Shown here: positions 19,246 to 28,050 of the stretch, in pieces
How positions within the stretch are numbered: position 1 is the first letter of the stretch
Layout of the letters: the number at the start of each line of letters is the position of its first letter
NCBI RefSeq assembly: GCF_023515955.1
Contig: NZ_CP097322.1
Coordinates: 3,823,501-3,887,500 of the forward strand
Source of the DNA: Streptomyces sp. RerS4
GTDB lineage: Bacteria; Actinomycetota; Actinomycetes; Streptomycetales; Streptomycetaceae
Reading direction: 5' to 3'
DNA: 64,000 bases
Translations under genes and position numbers: made by a program
The notes under the pieces: model-generated
Databases searched by the model: none
What the model was told of the DNA's origin: nothing
What the model saw: only the letters and a program-made list of their open reading frames with translations

Positions 19246-20037
19246 ATGCCGCCTGCCAAGAAGAAGCCGCGTACCTACGACCCCGCGAAGATCCGCGCGG
19301 CCGTCACCACGCAGTTCGGGCACCTCACCGACGCGGTACGGGAGCTGACGCCCGAGCAGCTCGCGCGCCCCAGCGGGCTCGGCGACTGGAGCGTCGCCGA
19401 ACTCGCCGCGCACATCGCGTGGATCGTCGATTCGCTGGCGCGCGGCCTCGCCAAGCCCCCGGCCGCCATCCCCGAGCTGACGGCAGTCGAGTGGCCGTTC
19501 GCCACGGCCTCCCTCGCCGGGAAGATCAGCGAGGCGGCCCGCGAGGTCCTCGACGACGCCCCCCTGGTGGAGCTGTACGACCGGGCCGCCGACGGGTTGG
19601 CCGCGCAGTTGGCGGTGAACCAGGGCAGCCGCGTACTGGACCTGTGGATCGGGGACATGACCCTCGCGGACTTCCTCGTCACCCGCACCGTCGAGCTGAT
19701 CGTGCACACCGACGACCTCAACCGGGCCACCGGCCTGGACGTCCCCTTCGACCGGCAGGCCCTCGCCGCCTGCACCCGGCTCCTCGCCGACGCCCTCGCC
19801 CTCAAGGCGCCCGGCGGCTCGGTGGAGGTCCGGATCCCGCCCTTCGCGGTCGTCCAGTGCGTCGAGGGCCCCCGCCACACCCGCGGCACCCCGCCCAACG
19901 TGGTGGAGACCGACCCGCTCACCTGGATCCGCCTGGCCACGGGCCGCACCCGCTGGGCCGAGGCCCTGGACGCGGCCAAGGTCACCGCGAGCGGGGAGCG
20001 CGCCGACCTGTCGGCCCTGCTCCCGCTCATGGGCTGA
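19246..20037 (+). CDS. Maleylpyruvate isomerase-like, mycothiol-dependent (DinB-fold) protein
   Basis: 263 residues. The N-terminal four-helix DinB/MDMPI domain shows LARPSGLGDWSVAELAAHIAW at about 40-60 and LVTRTVELIVHTDDLNRATG at about 145-164; the histidines are the expected metal ligands. The C-terminal part (about 180-263) has the small alpha/beta fold often annotated as sterol-carrier-like. Such proteins use mycothiol as cofactor or thiol-transfer partner; substrates are mostly unknown. It follows the purL terminator. No RBS is visible and TAGGGT lies just upstream of the ATG, so the message may be leaderless. Confidence 0.75.
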   Translation: MPPAKKKPRTYDPAKIRAAVTTQFGHLTDAVRELTPEQLARPSGLGDWSVAELAAHIAWIVDSLARGLAKPPAAIPELTAVEWPFATASLAGKISEAAREVLDDAPLVELYDRAADGLAAQLAVNQGSRVLDLWIGDMTLADFLVTRTVELIVHTDDLNRATGLDVPFDRQALAACTRLLADALALKAPGGSVEVRIPPFAVVQCVEGPRHTRGTPPNVVETDPLTWIRLATGRTRWAEALDAAKVTASGERADLSALLPLMG

Positions 20038-20089
20038 CCGTCCCCCGACCGGCGGGGAACCGTCCGGCCCGCCGCTCCGTCCCAGGGGC

Positions 20090-20566
20090 ATGCGTACCCT
20101 CCGGAACCTCGCGTCCGGTCTGGCCCTGGCGGCCGCCCTCGCCCTCACGGGCTGCGCGGGCGGCGCCTCCCCGGACACCGCCCTCACCCCGGACGGCCCC
20201 GGCTCCCCGACGCCCGTCGTGGACGCCCCGCTGGCCGCCACCACCTGGACGGTGACCGGCGTGGACGGCGCCCCCGCCCCCGCCGGTCGGGCCCGCTTCA
20301 CCCTCGCCCCCGACGGCGGGGCGAGCGGCAACCTGGGCTGCAACCGGTTCACCGCCCCGGGCGGGGTCACGGGCCCCCTCCTCACCCTCGGCCCGATCAG
20401 CAGCACCCGCATGGCCTGCGAGGGCCCCGTCGGGGACCTGGAGCGGGCCCTGAGCGCCCTGCTCGGCGGCGGTCCGCTGACGTGGAAGGTGGAGGGCGAA
20501 ACCCTCACCCTCACGGGCTCCGACGGCAGGAAAATCACGGCCGAAGCCGCCTCCGCGGCGGAGTGA
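20090..20566 (+). CDS. META-domain lipoprotein
   Basis: 158 residues. A signal peptide with lipobox LALTGC places the lipidated cysteine at residue 22. The META/HslJ domain follows: TTWTVTGVDG, SGNLGCNRFTAPGG and ISSTRMACEG (the conserved two-cysteine pattern of this family). It is anchored on the outer face of the membrane. HslJ-type proteins have been linked to stress or antibiotic tolerance in E. coli, but no role can be assigned here. It starts 52 bp after the preceding gene on the same strand. The following 350 bp before purF contain no gene. Confidence 0.85.
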   Translation: MRTLRNLASGLALAAALALTGCAGGASPDTALTPDGPGSPTPVVDAPLAATTWTVTGVDGAPAPAGRARFTLAPDGGASGNLGCNRFTAPGGVTGPLLTLGPISSTRMACEGPVGDLERALSALLGGGPLTWKVEGETLTLTGSDGRKITAEAASAAE

Positions 20567-20886
20567 GGGCTCCCCTGAGCGCGAAGCGCCCTTGTGCGAA
20601 GCCACAGGAGGGGCGCAGCGGGGACGCGAGGCACCACACGGTCGACCCACCCGTCGGCGGCGGGCGCGGAAATCCCCAAGGGAACGCACGAGTTCCCCGC
20701 CGGACAGACCTGCCGTGACGACCGGCCGTCGCGGCCCGCCCCGGTCCGCGCGCCGGGCCTCACGCGGCCACCGGCCGGCTGGGGCTCGTAGGAACATACA
20801 TGGACCCGCCGGAGACCTGGGGGTAACCCTCCGCACGGGTAACCGGACTGTCCGCACTGTGACTTTTCCCGGCCGTCCCCAATTCG

Positions 20887-20912
20887 GACCAGTGGTCGAT
20901 CTCGCCTACACT
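20887..20912 (+). promoter_or_regulatory. purF promoter with GACCagtGGTC palindrome over the -35
   Basis: TACACT at 20907-20912 ends 7 bp before the GTG of purF, so the message is probably leaderless. The -35 position is covered by the perfect palindrome GACC-AGT-GGTC (20887-20897), a possible operator. Upstream, from 20567 to 20886, I see no coding sequence, only GC-rich DNA with a repeated GGGTAACC-type motif near 20820-20845. Confidence 0.5.
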
Positions 20913-20919
20913 CGGGAGC

Positions 20920-22437
20920 GTGCCTCGTGGTGATGGACGACTCAACCACGACCTGCTCCCCGGCGAAAAGGGCCCCCAGGACGCTTGCGGCGTCTTCGGT
21001 GTCTGGGCTCCGGGTGAAGAGGTCGCCAAGCTCACCTACTTCGGACTGTATGCGCTACAGCACCGCGGACAAGAGTCCGCGGGCATCGCTGTGAGCAACG
21101 GTTCCCAGATCCTCGTCTTCAAGGACATGGGCCTCGTGTCCCAGGTCTTCGACGAAACCTCTCTCGGCTCGCTCCAGGGTCATATCGCGGTCGGACACGC
21201 CCGCTACTCGACCACCGGTGCCTCCGTCTGGGAGAACGCTCAGCCCACCTTCCGGGCGACCGCCCACGGCTCGATCGCCCTGGGTCACAACGGCAACCTG
21301 GTGAACACCGCCGAGCTCGCCGAGATGGTCGCCGACCTCCCCCGTCAGGACGGCCGCGCCACCCAGGTGGCGGCCACCAACGACACCGACCTGGTCACCG
21401 CCCTCCTGGCCGGCCAGACGGACGACGACGGCAAGCCCCTGACCATCGAGGAGTCGGCCGCCAAGGTCCTCCCGCAGGTCAAGGGAGCCTTCTCCCTCGT
21501 CTTCATGGACGAGGGGACCCTCTACACCGCCCGTGACCCGCAGGGCATCCGCCCGCTGGTCCTCGGCCGCCTGGAGCGCGGCTGGGTGGTCGCGAGCGAG
21601 ACCGCCGCCCTCGACATCTGCGGCGCCAGCTTCGTCCGCGAGGTCGAGCCGGGCGAGCTCATCGCGATCGACGAGAACGGCCTGCGCACCTCGCGCTTCG
21701 CGGAAGCGAAGCCCAAGGGCTGCGTCTTCGAGTACGTGTACCTGGCCCGCCCGGACACGGACATCGCCGGCCGGAACGTCTACCTCTCGCGTGTCGAGAT
21801 GGGTCGGCGCCTCGCCAAGGAGGCCCCGGTCGAAGCCGACCTGGTGATAGCGACGCCGGAGTCCGGCACGCCCGCCGCCGTCGGATACGCCGAGGCCAGC
21901 GGGATTCCGTACGGCTCCGGCCTGGTCAAGAACGCCTACGTCGGCCGGACCTTCATCCAGCCCTCGCAGACGATCCGCCAGCTCGGCATCCGGCTCAAGC
22001 TCAACCCGCTCAAGGAAGTCATCCGGGGCAAGCGCCTGGTCGTCGTCGACGACTCGATCGTGCGCGGCAACACGCAGCGCGCGCTCGTCAAGATGCTCCG
22101 CGAGGCCGGCGCGGCCGAGGTCCACATCCGGATCTCCTCCCCGCCGGTGAAGTGGCCGTGCTTCTTCGGCATCGACTTCGCCACCCGGGCCGAGCTGATC
22201 GCCAACGGCATGACGGTCGACGAGATCGCCACCTCGCTGGGCGCGGACTCGCTCTCGTACATCTCGCTCGACGCGATGATCGAGGCGACCACCATCCAGA
22301 AGCCCAACCTCTGCCGTGCCTGCTTCGACGGCGAGTACCCGATGGAGCTGCCCGACCCGCAGCTCCTCGGCAAGCAGCTCCTGGAGACCGAGCTCGCGGG
22401 CGGTACCGACGCCGCCGACGCGCTCCGGCGCCCGTAG
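20920..22437 (+). CDS. purF: Amidophosphoribosyltransferase (GPATase)
   Basis: 505 residues. It makes 5-phosphoribosylamine from PRPP and glutamine and is the committed step of purine synthesis. After a short propeptide-like leader comes DACGVFGVWAPG, in which the cysteine is the Ntn nucleophile exposed on processing. YFGLYALQHRGQESAGIAV and the PRPP loop VVVDDSIVRGNTQ (about residue 370) follow. Conserved cysteines near the C-terminus (CRACFDGEYP, and CFFGID earlier) fit the Fe-S-type B. subtilis class. GTG start; it is followed by purM after 155 bp. Confidence 0.96.
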   Translation: MPRGDGRLNHDLLPGEKGPQDACGVFGVWAPGEEVAKLTYFGLYALQHRGQESAGIAVSNGSQILVFKDMGLVSQVFDETSLGSLQGHIAVGHARYSTTGASVWENAQPTFRATAHGSIALGHNGNLVNTAELAEMVADLPRQDGRATQVAATNDTDLVTALLAGQTDDDGKPLTIEESAAKVLPQVKGAFSLVFMDEGTLYTARDPQGIRPLVLGRLERGWVVASETAALDICGASFVREVEPGELIAIDENGLRTSRFAEAKPKGCVFEYVYLARPDTDIAGRNVYLSRVEMGRRLAKEAPVEADLVIATPESGTPAAVGYAEASGIPYGSGLVKNAYVGRTFIQPSQTIRQLGIRLKLNPLKEVIRGKRLVVVDDSIVRGNTQRALVKMLREAGAAEVHIRISSPPVKWPCFFGIDFATRAELIANGMTVDEIATSLGADSLSYISLDAMIEATTIQKPNLCRACFDGEYPMELPDPQLLGKQLLETELAGGTDAADALRRP

Positions 22438-22515
22438 CGCCGCGACCCGCGCCCCCGGCCCCCGGCGCCGACCCACGGCTCCGGGCCCCCGGCTTCGGTC
22501 CCCGGCTCCACCTGC

Positions 22516-22556
22516 GCCGGGCCCTGTCTTTGCGAGTGCTTCTCCCAGGGCCCGGC
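22516..22556 (+). terminator. Inverted repeat between purF and purM (terminator or attenuator)
   Basis: GCCGGGCCCTG (22516-22526) and CAGGGCCCGGC (22546-22556) form a perfect 11-bp stem with a 19-nt loop in the 155-bp gap. It ends 36 bp before the purM ATG, so it could also tune read-through into purM. Confidence 0.5.
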
Positions 22557-22592
22557 ACCACCCGCAGTAACGACACGAAAGCTCTCCCTGTC

Positions 22593-23663
22593 ATGACAGA
22601 GAAGACCACCGGTGCCAGCTACGCAGCCGCAGGCGTGGACATCGAAGCGGGCGACCGCGCCGTCGAGCTGATGAAGGAGTGGGTGAAGAAGACGCAGCGC
22701 CCCGAGGTCCTCGGCGGCCTCGGCGGTTTCGCCGGCCTCTTCGACGCCTCCGCCCTCAAGCGCTACGAGCGCCCCCTGCTGGCCTCGGCCACCGACGGGG
22801 TCGGCACCAAGGTGGACATCGCCCGCCAGATGGGCGTGTACGACACGATCGGCCACGACCTCGTCGCGATGGTCATGGACGACATCGTCGTCTGCGGCGC
22901 CGAGCCGCTCTTCATGACGGACTACATCTGCGTGGGCAAGGTCCACCCGGAGCGGGTCGCCGCCATCGTCAAGGGCATCGCCGAGGGCTGCGTCCTCGCC
23001 GGCTGCGCCCTGGTCGGCGGCGAGACCGCCGAGCACCCGGGCCTGCTGGGCCCGGACGACTTCGACGTGGCGGGCGCGGGCACCGGGGTCGTCGAGTACG
23101 ACAACCTGCTGGGCGCCGACCGCATCCGTACGGGGGACGCCGTCATCGCGATGGCCTCCTCGGGCCTTCACTCGAACGGGTACTCGCTCGTCCGGCACGT
23201 CCTCTTCGACCGCGCCGGGATGTCCCTCGACCGGCACGTCGAGGAGCTCGGCCGGACCCTCGGCGAGGAGCTGCTGGAGCCCACCAAGATCTACTCGCTG
23301 GACTGCCTGGCGCTCACCCGCACGGCCGAGGTCCACGCGTACTCGCACATCACCGGCGGTGGCCTCGCCGCGAACCTGGCCCGGGTCATCCCGGACCACC
23401 TGCACGCCACGGTCGACCGTTCCACGTGGACGCCCGGAGCGATCTTCGACCTGGTCGGCAAGGCCGGCTCGGTCGAGCGCCTCGAACTGGAGAAGACCCT
23501 GAACATGGGCGTCGGCATGATGGCCGTCGTCCCGCAGGAATCGGTGGACGTGGCCCTGACCGCCCTCGCCGACCGGGGCGTCGACGCCTGGGTCGCCGGC
23601 GAGATCCTCGACCGGGGCGACCACGCCGAGGGCGCGACCCTGACCGGCTCGTACGCCGTCTGA
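22593..23663 (+). CDS. purM: AIR synthase (phosphoribosylformylglycinamidine cyclo-ligase)
   Basis: 356 residues. It closes the imidazole ring, turning FGAM into AIR with ATP. Landmarks: SYAAAGVDIEAGDRAVELMK at the N-terminus, ATDGVGTKVDIA at about 66-77, DDIVVCGAEPLFMTDYI, and the glycine-rich HITGGGLAANL near 250. The ATG at 22593 gives the standard N-terminus. It shares the terminator at 23672-23710 with the facing DUF3073 gene. Confidence 0.96.
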   Translation: MTEKTTGASYAAAGVDIEAGDRAVELMKEWVKKTQRPEVLGGLGGFAGLFDASALKRYERPLLASATDGVGTKVDIARQMGVYDTIGHDLVAMVMDDIVVCGAEPLFMTDYICVGKVHPERVAAIVKGIAEGCVLAGCALVGGETAEHPGLLGPDDFDVAGAGTGVVEYDNLLGADRIRTGDAVIAMASSGLHSNGYSLVRHVLFDRAGMSLDRHVEELGRTLGEELLEPTKIYSLDCLALTRTAEVHAYSHITGGGLAANLARVIPDHLHATVDRSTWTPGAIFDLVGKAGSVERLELEKTLNMGVGMMAVVPQESVDVALTALADRGVDAWVAGEILDRGDHAEGATLTGSYAV

Positions 23664-23671
23664 GCAGCACT

Positions 23672-23710
23672 GAAACCCGGTCCGGGGGCAATGGCCCCGG
23701 ACCGGGTTTC
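23672..23710. terminator. Terminator shared by purM and the DUF3073 gene
   Basis: GAAACCCGGTCCGGGG pairs with CCCCGGACCGGGTTTC around a 7-nt loop. The perfect 16-bp stem works in both directions. Confidence 0.85.
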
Positions 23711-23800
23711 GGCGTTCTGTAGCTGTGCGCGGTGTGATGTGCGCTGTGTGTCAGCCGCGAAGAGTGACAGCTGTGCGGACGGCGCGCGGACAACTGCGCG

Positions 23801-24061
23801 TCAAGCCCCGCGACGGTGCGCCGACGGACCGGACTCTTCGTCCTCGTCATCGTCGTCATCGTTGTAGAGATCCGCGTACTTGGCGTACGGGTCGTCGTCG
23901 TCCAGATCGTCATCGACTTCGACCGGCGCGCTGATAGGCAGCGGCTCTGTCGGCGATGCGCCCAGCTCATTGGCCAGACGCGTCAGGTCGGTCCCGCCGC
24001 TGTTGTACTTCAGCTGGCGGGCGACCTTTGTCTGCTTGGCCTTGGCCCGGCCGCGCCCCAT
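23801..24061 (-). CDS. DUF3073 family protein
   Basis: 86 residues. The N-terminal MGRGRAKAKQTKVARQLKY is the strongly basic, conserved DUF3073 signature, followed by a short middle part and an extremely acidic C-terminal third (runs of Asp, and DEDEE). The ATG at 24061 is preferred over an upstream in-frame start at 24163 because the family begins with MGRGRAKAK. The family is small, actinobacterial and of unknown function; the basic head and acidic tail suggest nucleic-acid or ribosome contact, which is inference. The 275 bp upstream, to the dehydrogenase gene, contain no gene. Confidence 0.88.
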   Translation of the reverse strand: MGRGRAKAKQTKVARQLKYNSGGTDLTRLANELGASPTEPLPISAPVEVDDDLDDDDPYAKYADLYNDDDDDEDEESGPSAHRRGA

Positions 24062-24336
24062 GGCTCGACCCCCTCGGTGACGGGGCTCGACGGCCCCAGA
24101 GTCTGACACGCGTTCATGGTTCGGAGCGGGCTCTCCGTGGAGAGACCGTCCGTAGGGGTTCAACGGTACCTGCTTCCGCGGCCATACGGTACGCCGCCCG
24201 CATGACGCGCCTCGTCACAGAACCAGCGCGACACCCCGTACTCGCTGGTCAGCTGCGATTTTAACGCTTTCCTGGCCCGCGACCCGCCGAAGCGCAGTGA
24301 GTTCCGTCTCGCCGCACCCCGACGGGTCCCCGTCGG

Positions 24337-25446
24337 CTACGCCCTGCGGGCGGCGGCGCGGGCGGCGAGGGCGTCCGCCATCCGCTGCTCGGCGATCCGG
24401 TCGGCCGCGGCGGCCGGCGGAATACCGTCTGCCTTCGCACGTGCGAATATGGCCAGCGTGGTGTCGAAGATCTTCGACGCCTTCGCCTTGCACCGGTCGA
24501 AGTCGAAGCCGTGCAGCTCGTCGGCGACCTGGATGACCCCGCCCGCGTTCACCACGTAGTCGGGCGCGTAGAGGATCCCGCGGTCGGCGAGGTCCTTCTC
24601 CACACCCGGGTGGGCGAGCTGGTTGTTCGCCGCGCCGCAGACGACCTTCGCGGTCAAGACCGGGACGGAGTCGTCGTTCAGCGCCCCGCCGAGCGCGCAG
24701 GGTGCGTAGATGTCCAGGCCCGCCACGCGGATCAGGGCCTCGGTGTCGGCGACGGCGCTGATCGCGGCGCCCGGGTGGCTGTCGAGGATCTGGCGGACGG
24801 ACTCCTCGCGGACGTCCGTGATCACGACCTCGGCGCCGTCCTCCAGGAGGTGGCGCACCAGGTGCTTGCCGACCTTGCCGACGCCGGCGACGCCGACCTT
24901 GCGGCCGCGCAGCGTCGGGTCGCCCCACAGGTGCTGGGCGCTGGCGCGCATGCCCTGGAACACGCCGAAGGCGGTCAGGACCGAGGAGTCGCCGGCGCCG
25001 CCGTTCTCGGGCGAGCGGCCGGTGGCCCAGCGGGTCTCGCGGGCGACGACGTCCATGTCCGCGACGTAGGTGCCGACGTCGCAGGCGGTGACGTAGCGGC
25101 CACCCAGGGACTCCACGAACCGACCGTAGGCCAGCAGCAGTTCCTCGGACTTCAGCACGGCGGGGTCGCCGATGATCACGGCCTTGCCGCCGCCGAGGTC
25201 GAGACCGGCGAGGGCGTTCTTGTACGACATGCCGCGCGAGAGGTTCAGCGCGTCGAGGACGGCCTCCTCGTCGGAGGCGTACGCGTGGAATCGCGTGCCG
25301 CCGAGGGCGGGACCCAGGGCGGTGGAGTGGATGGCGATGACGGCCTTCAGGCCGGAGGCTCGGTCCTGGCACAGCACGACTTGCTCGTGGCCACCCTGTT
25401 CCGTGCGGAACAGGGTGTGCAGGACGCCGTCGGTCATTTCGGTCAC
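24337..25446 (-). CDS. vdh: Valine (branched-chain amino acid) dehydrogenase
   Basis: 369 residues. NAD-dependent deamination of valine, leucine or isoleucine; in Streptomyces this feeds acyl-CoA precursors for macrolides and fatty acids. It has the Glu/Leu/Phe/Val dehydrogenase core: LGGTRFHAY, the catalytic lysine segment NALAGLDLGGGKAVI, and the Rossmann motif GVAGVGKVGKHLV. I chose the GTG at 25446 because GGGAG sits 8 bp before it; an ATG at 25461 is also in frame but has no RBS. It is divergent from the next gene, with the two starts 196 bp apart. Confidence 0.9.
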   Translation of the reverse strand: MTEMTDGVLHTLFRTEQGGHEQVVLCQDRASGLKAVIAIHSTALGPALGGTRFHAYASDEEAVLDALNLSRGMSYKNALAGLDLGGGKAVIIGDPAVLKSEELLLAYGRFVESLGGRYVTACDVGTYVADMDVVARETRWATGRSPENGGAGDSSVLTAFGVFQGMRASAQHLWGDPTLRGRKVGVAGVGKVGKHLVRHLLEDGAEVVITDVREESVRQILDSHPGAAISAVADTEALIRVAGLDIYAPCALGGALNDDSVPVLTAKVVCGAANNQLAHPGVEKDLADRGILYAPDYVVNAGGVIQVADELHGFDFDRCKAKASKIFDTTLAIFARAKADGIPPAAAADRIAEQRMADALAARAAARRA

Positions 25447-25642
25447 GGTGGTGACTCCCATGGAAGAGATGCGGCGCGGAAGACGCCCGCCCTGCGGGTG
25501 GGGGAGGGCGTGCTGGAAGCAGGGTAAGACCTGCGGGGCGCGGGGAGACCCCCTGTCCGGGGATCGGAACACTCCTGTGCCCCACCCGTCGCCGGCCGCC
25601 CCCGGAGGTGAACCGAGCCCCCGGAAAGGGGAGGAGGTGGGG

Positions 25643-26497
25643 GTGACTGCATCCCCCGAGCGGCGGCCGGCCTCGGCGCGCCCCGCGCCGAACGTCCCGT
25701 ACGCCTCCTACCTGCGCGTCTACGAGCCCCTCGCGGCCTTCGCCGAGCCCGAGCGCACCCACTGGGCGGACTACGCCCGGCGCGGGGTGAGCCCGACGGC
25801 CCAGGACGAACTGCGCCGCTCCCTCTCCGACTTGGTACGGGTCCCCGTGGTCGGGGTGCCGGAGCGGGAGAGCGCGGACGCCTTCACCGCGCGGGTGGGC
25901 GGGGCGCTGCTGGTGTGCCCGTGGCGGACCCGGCTGCGCGGGTGGCTGGCGCTGCGGGAGCTGGTGGCGGAGTTCCCGCGTCCGGTGTTGGACGCGGCGC
26001 TGCCGCCGTCGGTCCGGCGCCGGGCGGAGGAGGAGTACGTGGCGTGGCGCGAGCGCAATCCGGACGCCCGGCCGTGGATCCGTACGGCGGTGTGGCAGGT
26101 GCCGTTGCGCTGGTTCGTGCTGGTGGCGGACGGGGAGCGGGAGTACCTGCCGGGGGAGCGGCTGCGCTACCGGACGCCGATGGTGCAGGCCCGGCGCCGG
26201 CTGGCGCGGGCGCTGCGGACGCTGCGGGAGACGGAGGGGTACGGGGCGATGGCGGAGGGGCTGGCGGAGGTCGGCAGCTGGTTGGAGGAGTTCCATCCGC
26301 GGTCGATGGTCGAACTGGACTACGGGGGGCTGTCGTACGCGCTGCCGGCTGACGCGTTGGCGGCGGACCGGTCGGCGCGCGACCTCGCGGAGGCGATCGA
26401 GGCGCTCCGTTCGGGTGACGAGGAGGCGGCCGCGGAAATCCATGCCGATCTGGCGCTCCGTTGGAGGGCGGTTCGGGAGAGACTGTTCGCGAACTAG
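25643..26497 (+). CDS. Conserved actinobacterial protein of unknown function (upstream of bldC)
   Basis: 284 residues, GTG start preceded by the strong RBS GGAGGAGGT. No signal peptide or membrane segment. The C-terminal half is charged and helical (for example MVQARRRLARALRTLRETEG), with a short conserved-looking stretch, VGSWLEEFHPRSMVELDYGGL, near 212-232 and a tryptophan-rich centre (IRTAVWQVPLRWFVLVADG). I do not recognise a catalytic motif. It keeps its place between the dehydrogenase and bldC in related genomes as I recall. No function can be assigned. Confidence 0.75.
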   Translation: MTASPERRPASARPAPNVPYASYLRVYEPLAAFAEPERTHWADYARRGVSPTAQDELRRSLSDLVRVPVVGVPERESADAFTARVGGALLVCPWRTRLRGWLALRELVAEFPRPVLDAALPPSVRRRAEEEYVAWRERNPDARPWIRTAVWQVPLRWFVLVADGEREYLPGERLRYRTPMVQARRRLARALRTLRETEGYGAMAEGLAEVGSWLEEFHPRSMVELDYGGLSYALPADALAADRSARDLAEAIEALRSGDEEAAAEIHADLALRWRAVRERLFAN

Positions 26498-27096
26498 CGG
26501 CCCGGGTAGCACCCGTACGGATGTTCTTGCGCGCGGGGTCGGGGGCGGTGCCGGTCCGGGTGCGGGGCGTATCGCCCGTATCGGCTGTATCTTCCCATCA
26601 GGCGTAAGGCGCAGATCAAGGGCTTGATCGTGACATTAGGGTCTTAGTTCCAGGACCTACGTCCCGATACGGGCCATTGGCCCAAGCGTGACGGACCGCA
26701 CTATCTACACCCTTGCGCCCTTCCCCTACCCTCGTGCCAAAATAGGACAAGGAGTCCGGGGAGGGTTCCTTTCGCCCAACTATGGGCGGAATGCTCGGTA
26801 TTGCACTCTATGGGGGGTCTGACGACTCCTGATCGCTCTGTGACTGATCGTCACAGTGGGGTGACTGTCCGTTATGGGGCGGTCCATCGGCTTCCGCCGC
26901 TGATGAACACCTCGGAGGGCAATTCCATCGGTTTGGCCGTCGAGGCTGGACGGATGGTGTAGTTGTAGTGCCGAGGACAAGCCGTTCGTCCTATAACCGA
27001 CTCGGCCTTCGTGTGTCCATTTCGGGCAACGTGGGCCAAGGTGCAGAATTTAGAGGAAAGAACCGAGATGGTTCGGTTCTCCCGAGGAGGCCGCTC
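26498..27096 (+). promoter_or_regulatory. Long upstream region of bldC with palindrome and leader hairpin
   Basis: About 600 bp with no gene and clearly lower GC than its neighbours. It contains the inverted repeat CTGTGAC-TGATC-GTCACAG (26838-26856) and a second GTGAC half-site at 26861. Directly before the ribosome binding site lies the hairpin AGAACCGA-gatggt-TCGGTTCT (27059-27066 with 27073-27080). The RBS GAGGAGG follows at about 27084-27090. Developmental genes often have long, multiply bound promoters; the binding proteins here are unknown. The TGTGA/TCACA spacing is one base too long for a standard Crp site. Confidence 0.55.
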
Positions 27097-27303
27097 ATGA
27101 CCGCTCGCACCCCTGATGCCGAGCCGCTGCTGACCCCGGCTGAGGTTGCCACGATGTTCCGCGTGGACCCGAAGACGGTCACCCGCTGGGCCAAGGCTGG
27201 CAAGCTCACGTCCATCCGCACCCTGGGTGGACACCGCCGTTACCGCGAGGCCGAGGTTCGCGCACTGCTCGCGGGAATTCCGCAGCAGCGCAGCGAGGCC
27301 TGA
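27097..27303 (+). CDS. bldC: Developmental regulator BldC (MerR-like DNA-binding protein)
   Basis: 68 residues, essentially a lone MerR-type winged helix. The core LTPAEVATMFRVDPKTVTRWAK is the helix-turn-helix, and TLGGHRRYREAEVRALL is the wing and second helix. BldC of Streptomyces delays entry into sporulation and binds DNA as head-to-tail asymmetric oligomers on repeats, unlike typical dimeric MerR proteins. There is no effector domain, as expected. The ATG is set by the RBS GAGGAGG. It is monocistronic: a strong terminator with a U run follows. Confidence 0.95.
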   Translation: MTARTPDAEPLLTPAEVATMFRVDPKTVTRWAKAGKLTSIRTLGGHRRYREAEVRALLAGIPQQRSEA

Positions 27304-27411
27304 GGTCCCGTAGCACCACAGTTTTAAACGGGTTCGTATCGGGTCCCCCAATCCGATGAAACCCAAAGGCTTCAAACGGCTGATCCTGCCCCAACAGGCT
27401 CATTGTCGTTC

Positions 27412-27451
27412 GATCGCGCTGGACTCCGCCGGGTCCAGCGCGATCTTTTTT
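27412..27451 (+). terminator. Terminator downstream of bldC
   Basis: GATCGCGCTGGA (27412-27423) pairs perfectly with TCCAGCGCGATC (27434-27445), followed by six Ts. This is the most classical rho-independent terminator in the window. It lies 109 bp after the bldC stop, so a ~100-nt 3' leader remains on the message. Confidence 0.9.
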
Positions 27452-27864
27452 ATGCCCGCACGGGGGCGGTGGAACGGGGTGGCGCGGGGGCCGGGGGGCG
27501 AGGTGCCATTGCACATATTAAATCGAGCGGGCGTATGAGTCCGATAAACGTACGCATCTCAAAAACCCATGTGGTGACTCCTGTCACAGCTGATAACTCT
27601 TGTACATCCGGCATTGCACCCCGTAAGGGGATGGGCCGGTGCAGAGCGACTCCTGCGAACGGGGATTTTCCCGGCCACGAGCGCCTGCGCCTCAGGAGCC
27701 GCCGGCGGCCCGCTGAGGGGCCGAACGGTCGGACGGGGGCTCTGGGTGATCGAGAGGGTCGGCCGGCCCGCTGAGCGGGCTTCCAGGGGCGTCGTCGGCG
27801 CGTGACCCCCCACACCGACACTCATCGACGCCATCACCCGACAAGGCGGCACCCGACAACGCGT
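27452..27864. other. Intergenic region without a clear gene; Crp-like palindrome
   Basis: 413 bp between the bldC terminator and the tRNA-Asp terminator. Open frames exist on both strands, but none has a credible start, RBS or family pattern. GTGACTCCTGTCAC at 27574-27587 matches the published Streptomyces Crp half-site form (GTG-N6-GNCAC) as I recall it. The stretch at 27510-27620 is AT-rich for this genome. A small RNA is possible but unsupported. Confidence 0.35.
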
Positions 27865-27898
27865 CAGGGCCCGCATCCCCTGGGGGATGCGGGCCCTG
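27865..27898 (-). terminator. Terminator after tRNA-Asp copy 1
   Basis: CAGGGCCCGCATCCCC and GGGGATGCGGGCCCTG form a near-continuous 15- to 16-bp stem with a minimal loop, 10 bp beyond the tRNA 3' end. Confidence 0.8.
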
Positions 27899-27907
27899 AC
27901 GTTTCTG

Positions 27908-27981
27908 CGAACCTGACGGGACTTGAACCCGCGACCTCCACCTTGACAGGGTGGCGAGCTAACCAACTGCTCCACAGGTCC
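27908..27981 (-). tRNA. tRNA-Asp (anticodon GTC), copy 1
   Basis: 74 nt. Acceptor GGACCTG/CAGGTTC, anticodon loop CTGTCAA, T-loop TTCAAGT, discriminator G. It is identical to copy 2 (34443-34516) except for the 3-70 pair, which is A-U here and U-A there. Confidence 0.93.
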
Positions 27982-28050
27982 TTGATTCGCTGCCGCTCGG
28001 CGGCTGCGAATCAGACTGTACCGCAGCTCAGGGGGTGCAGTCGAACCCGA

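Noticed and set aside
26838..26856. Standard Crp site upstream of bldC
   Set aside because: The TGTGA and TCACA halves are one base too far apart; kept only as an unassigned palindrome.
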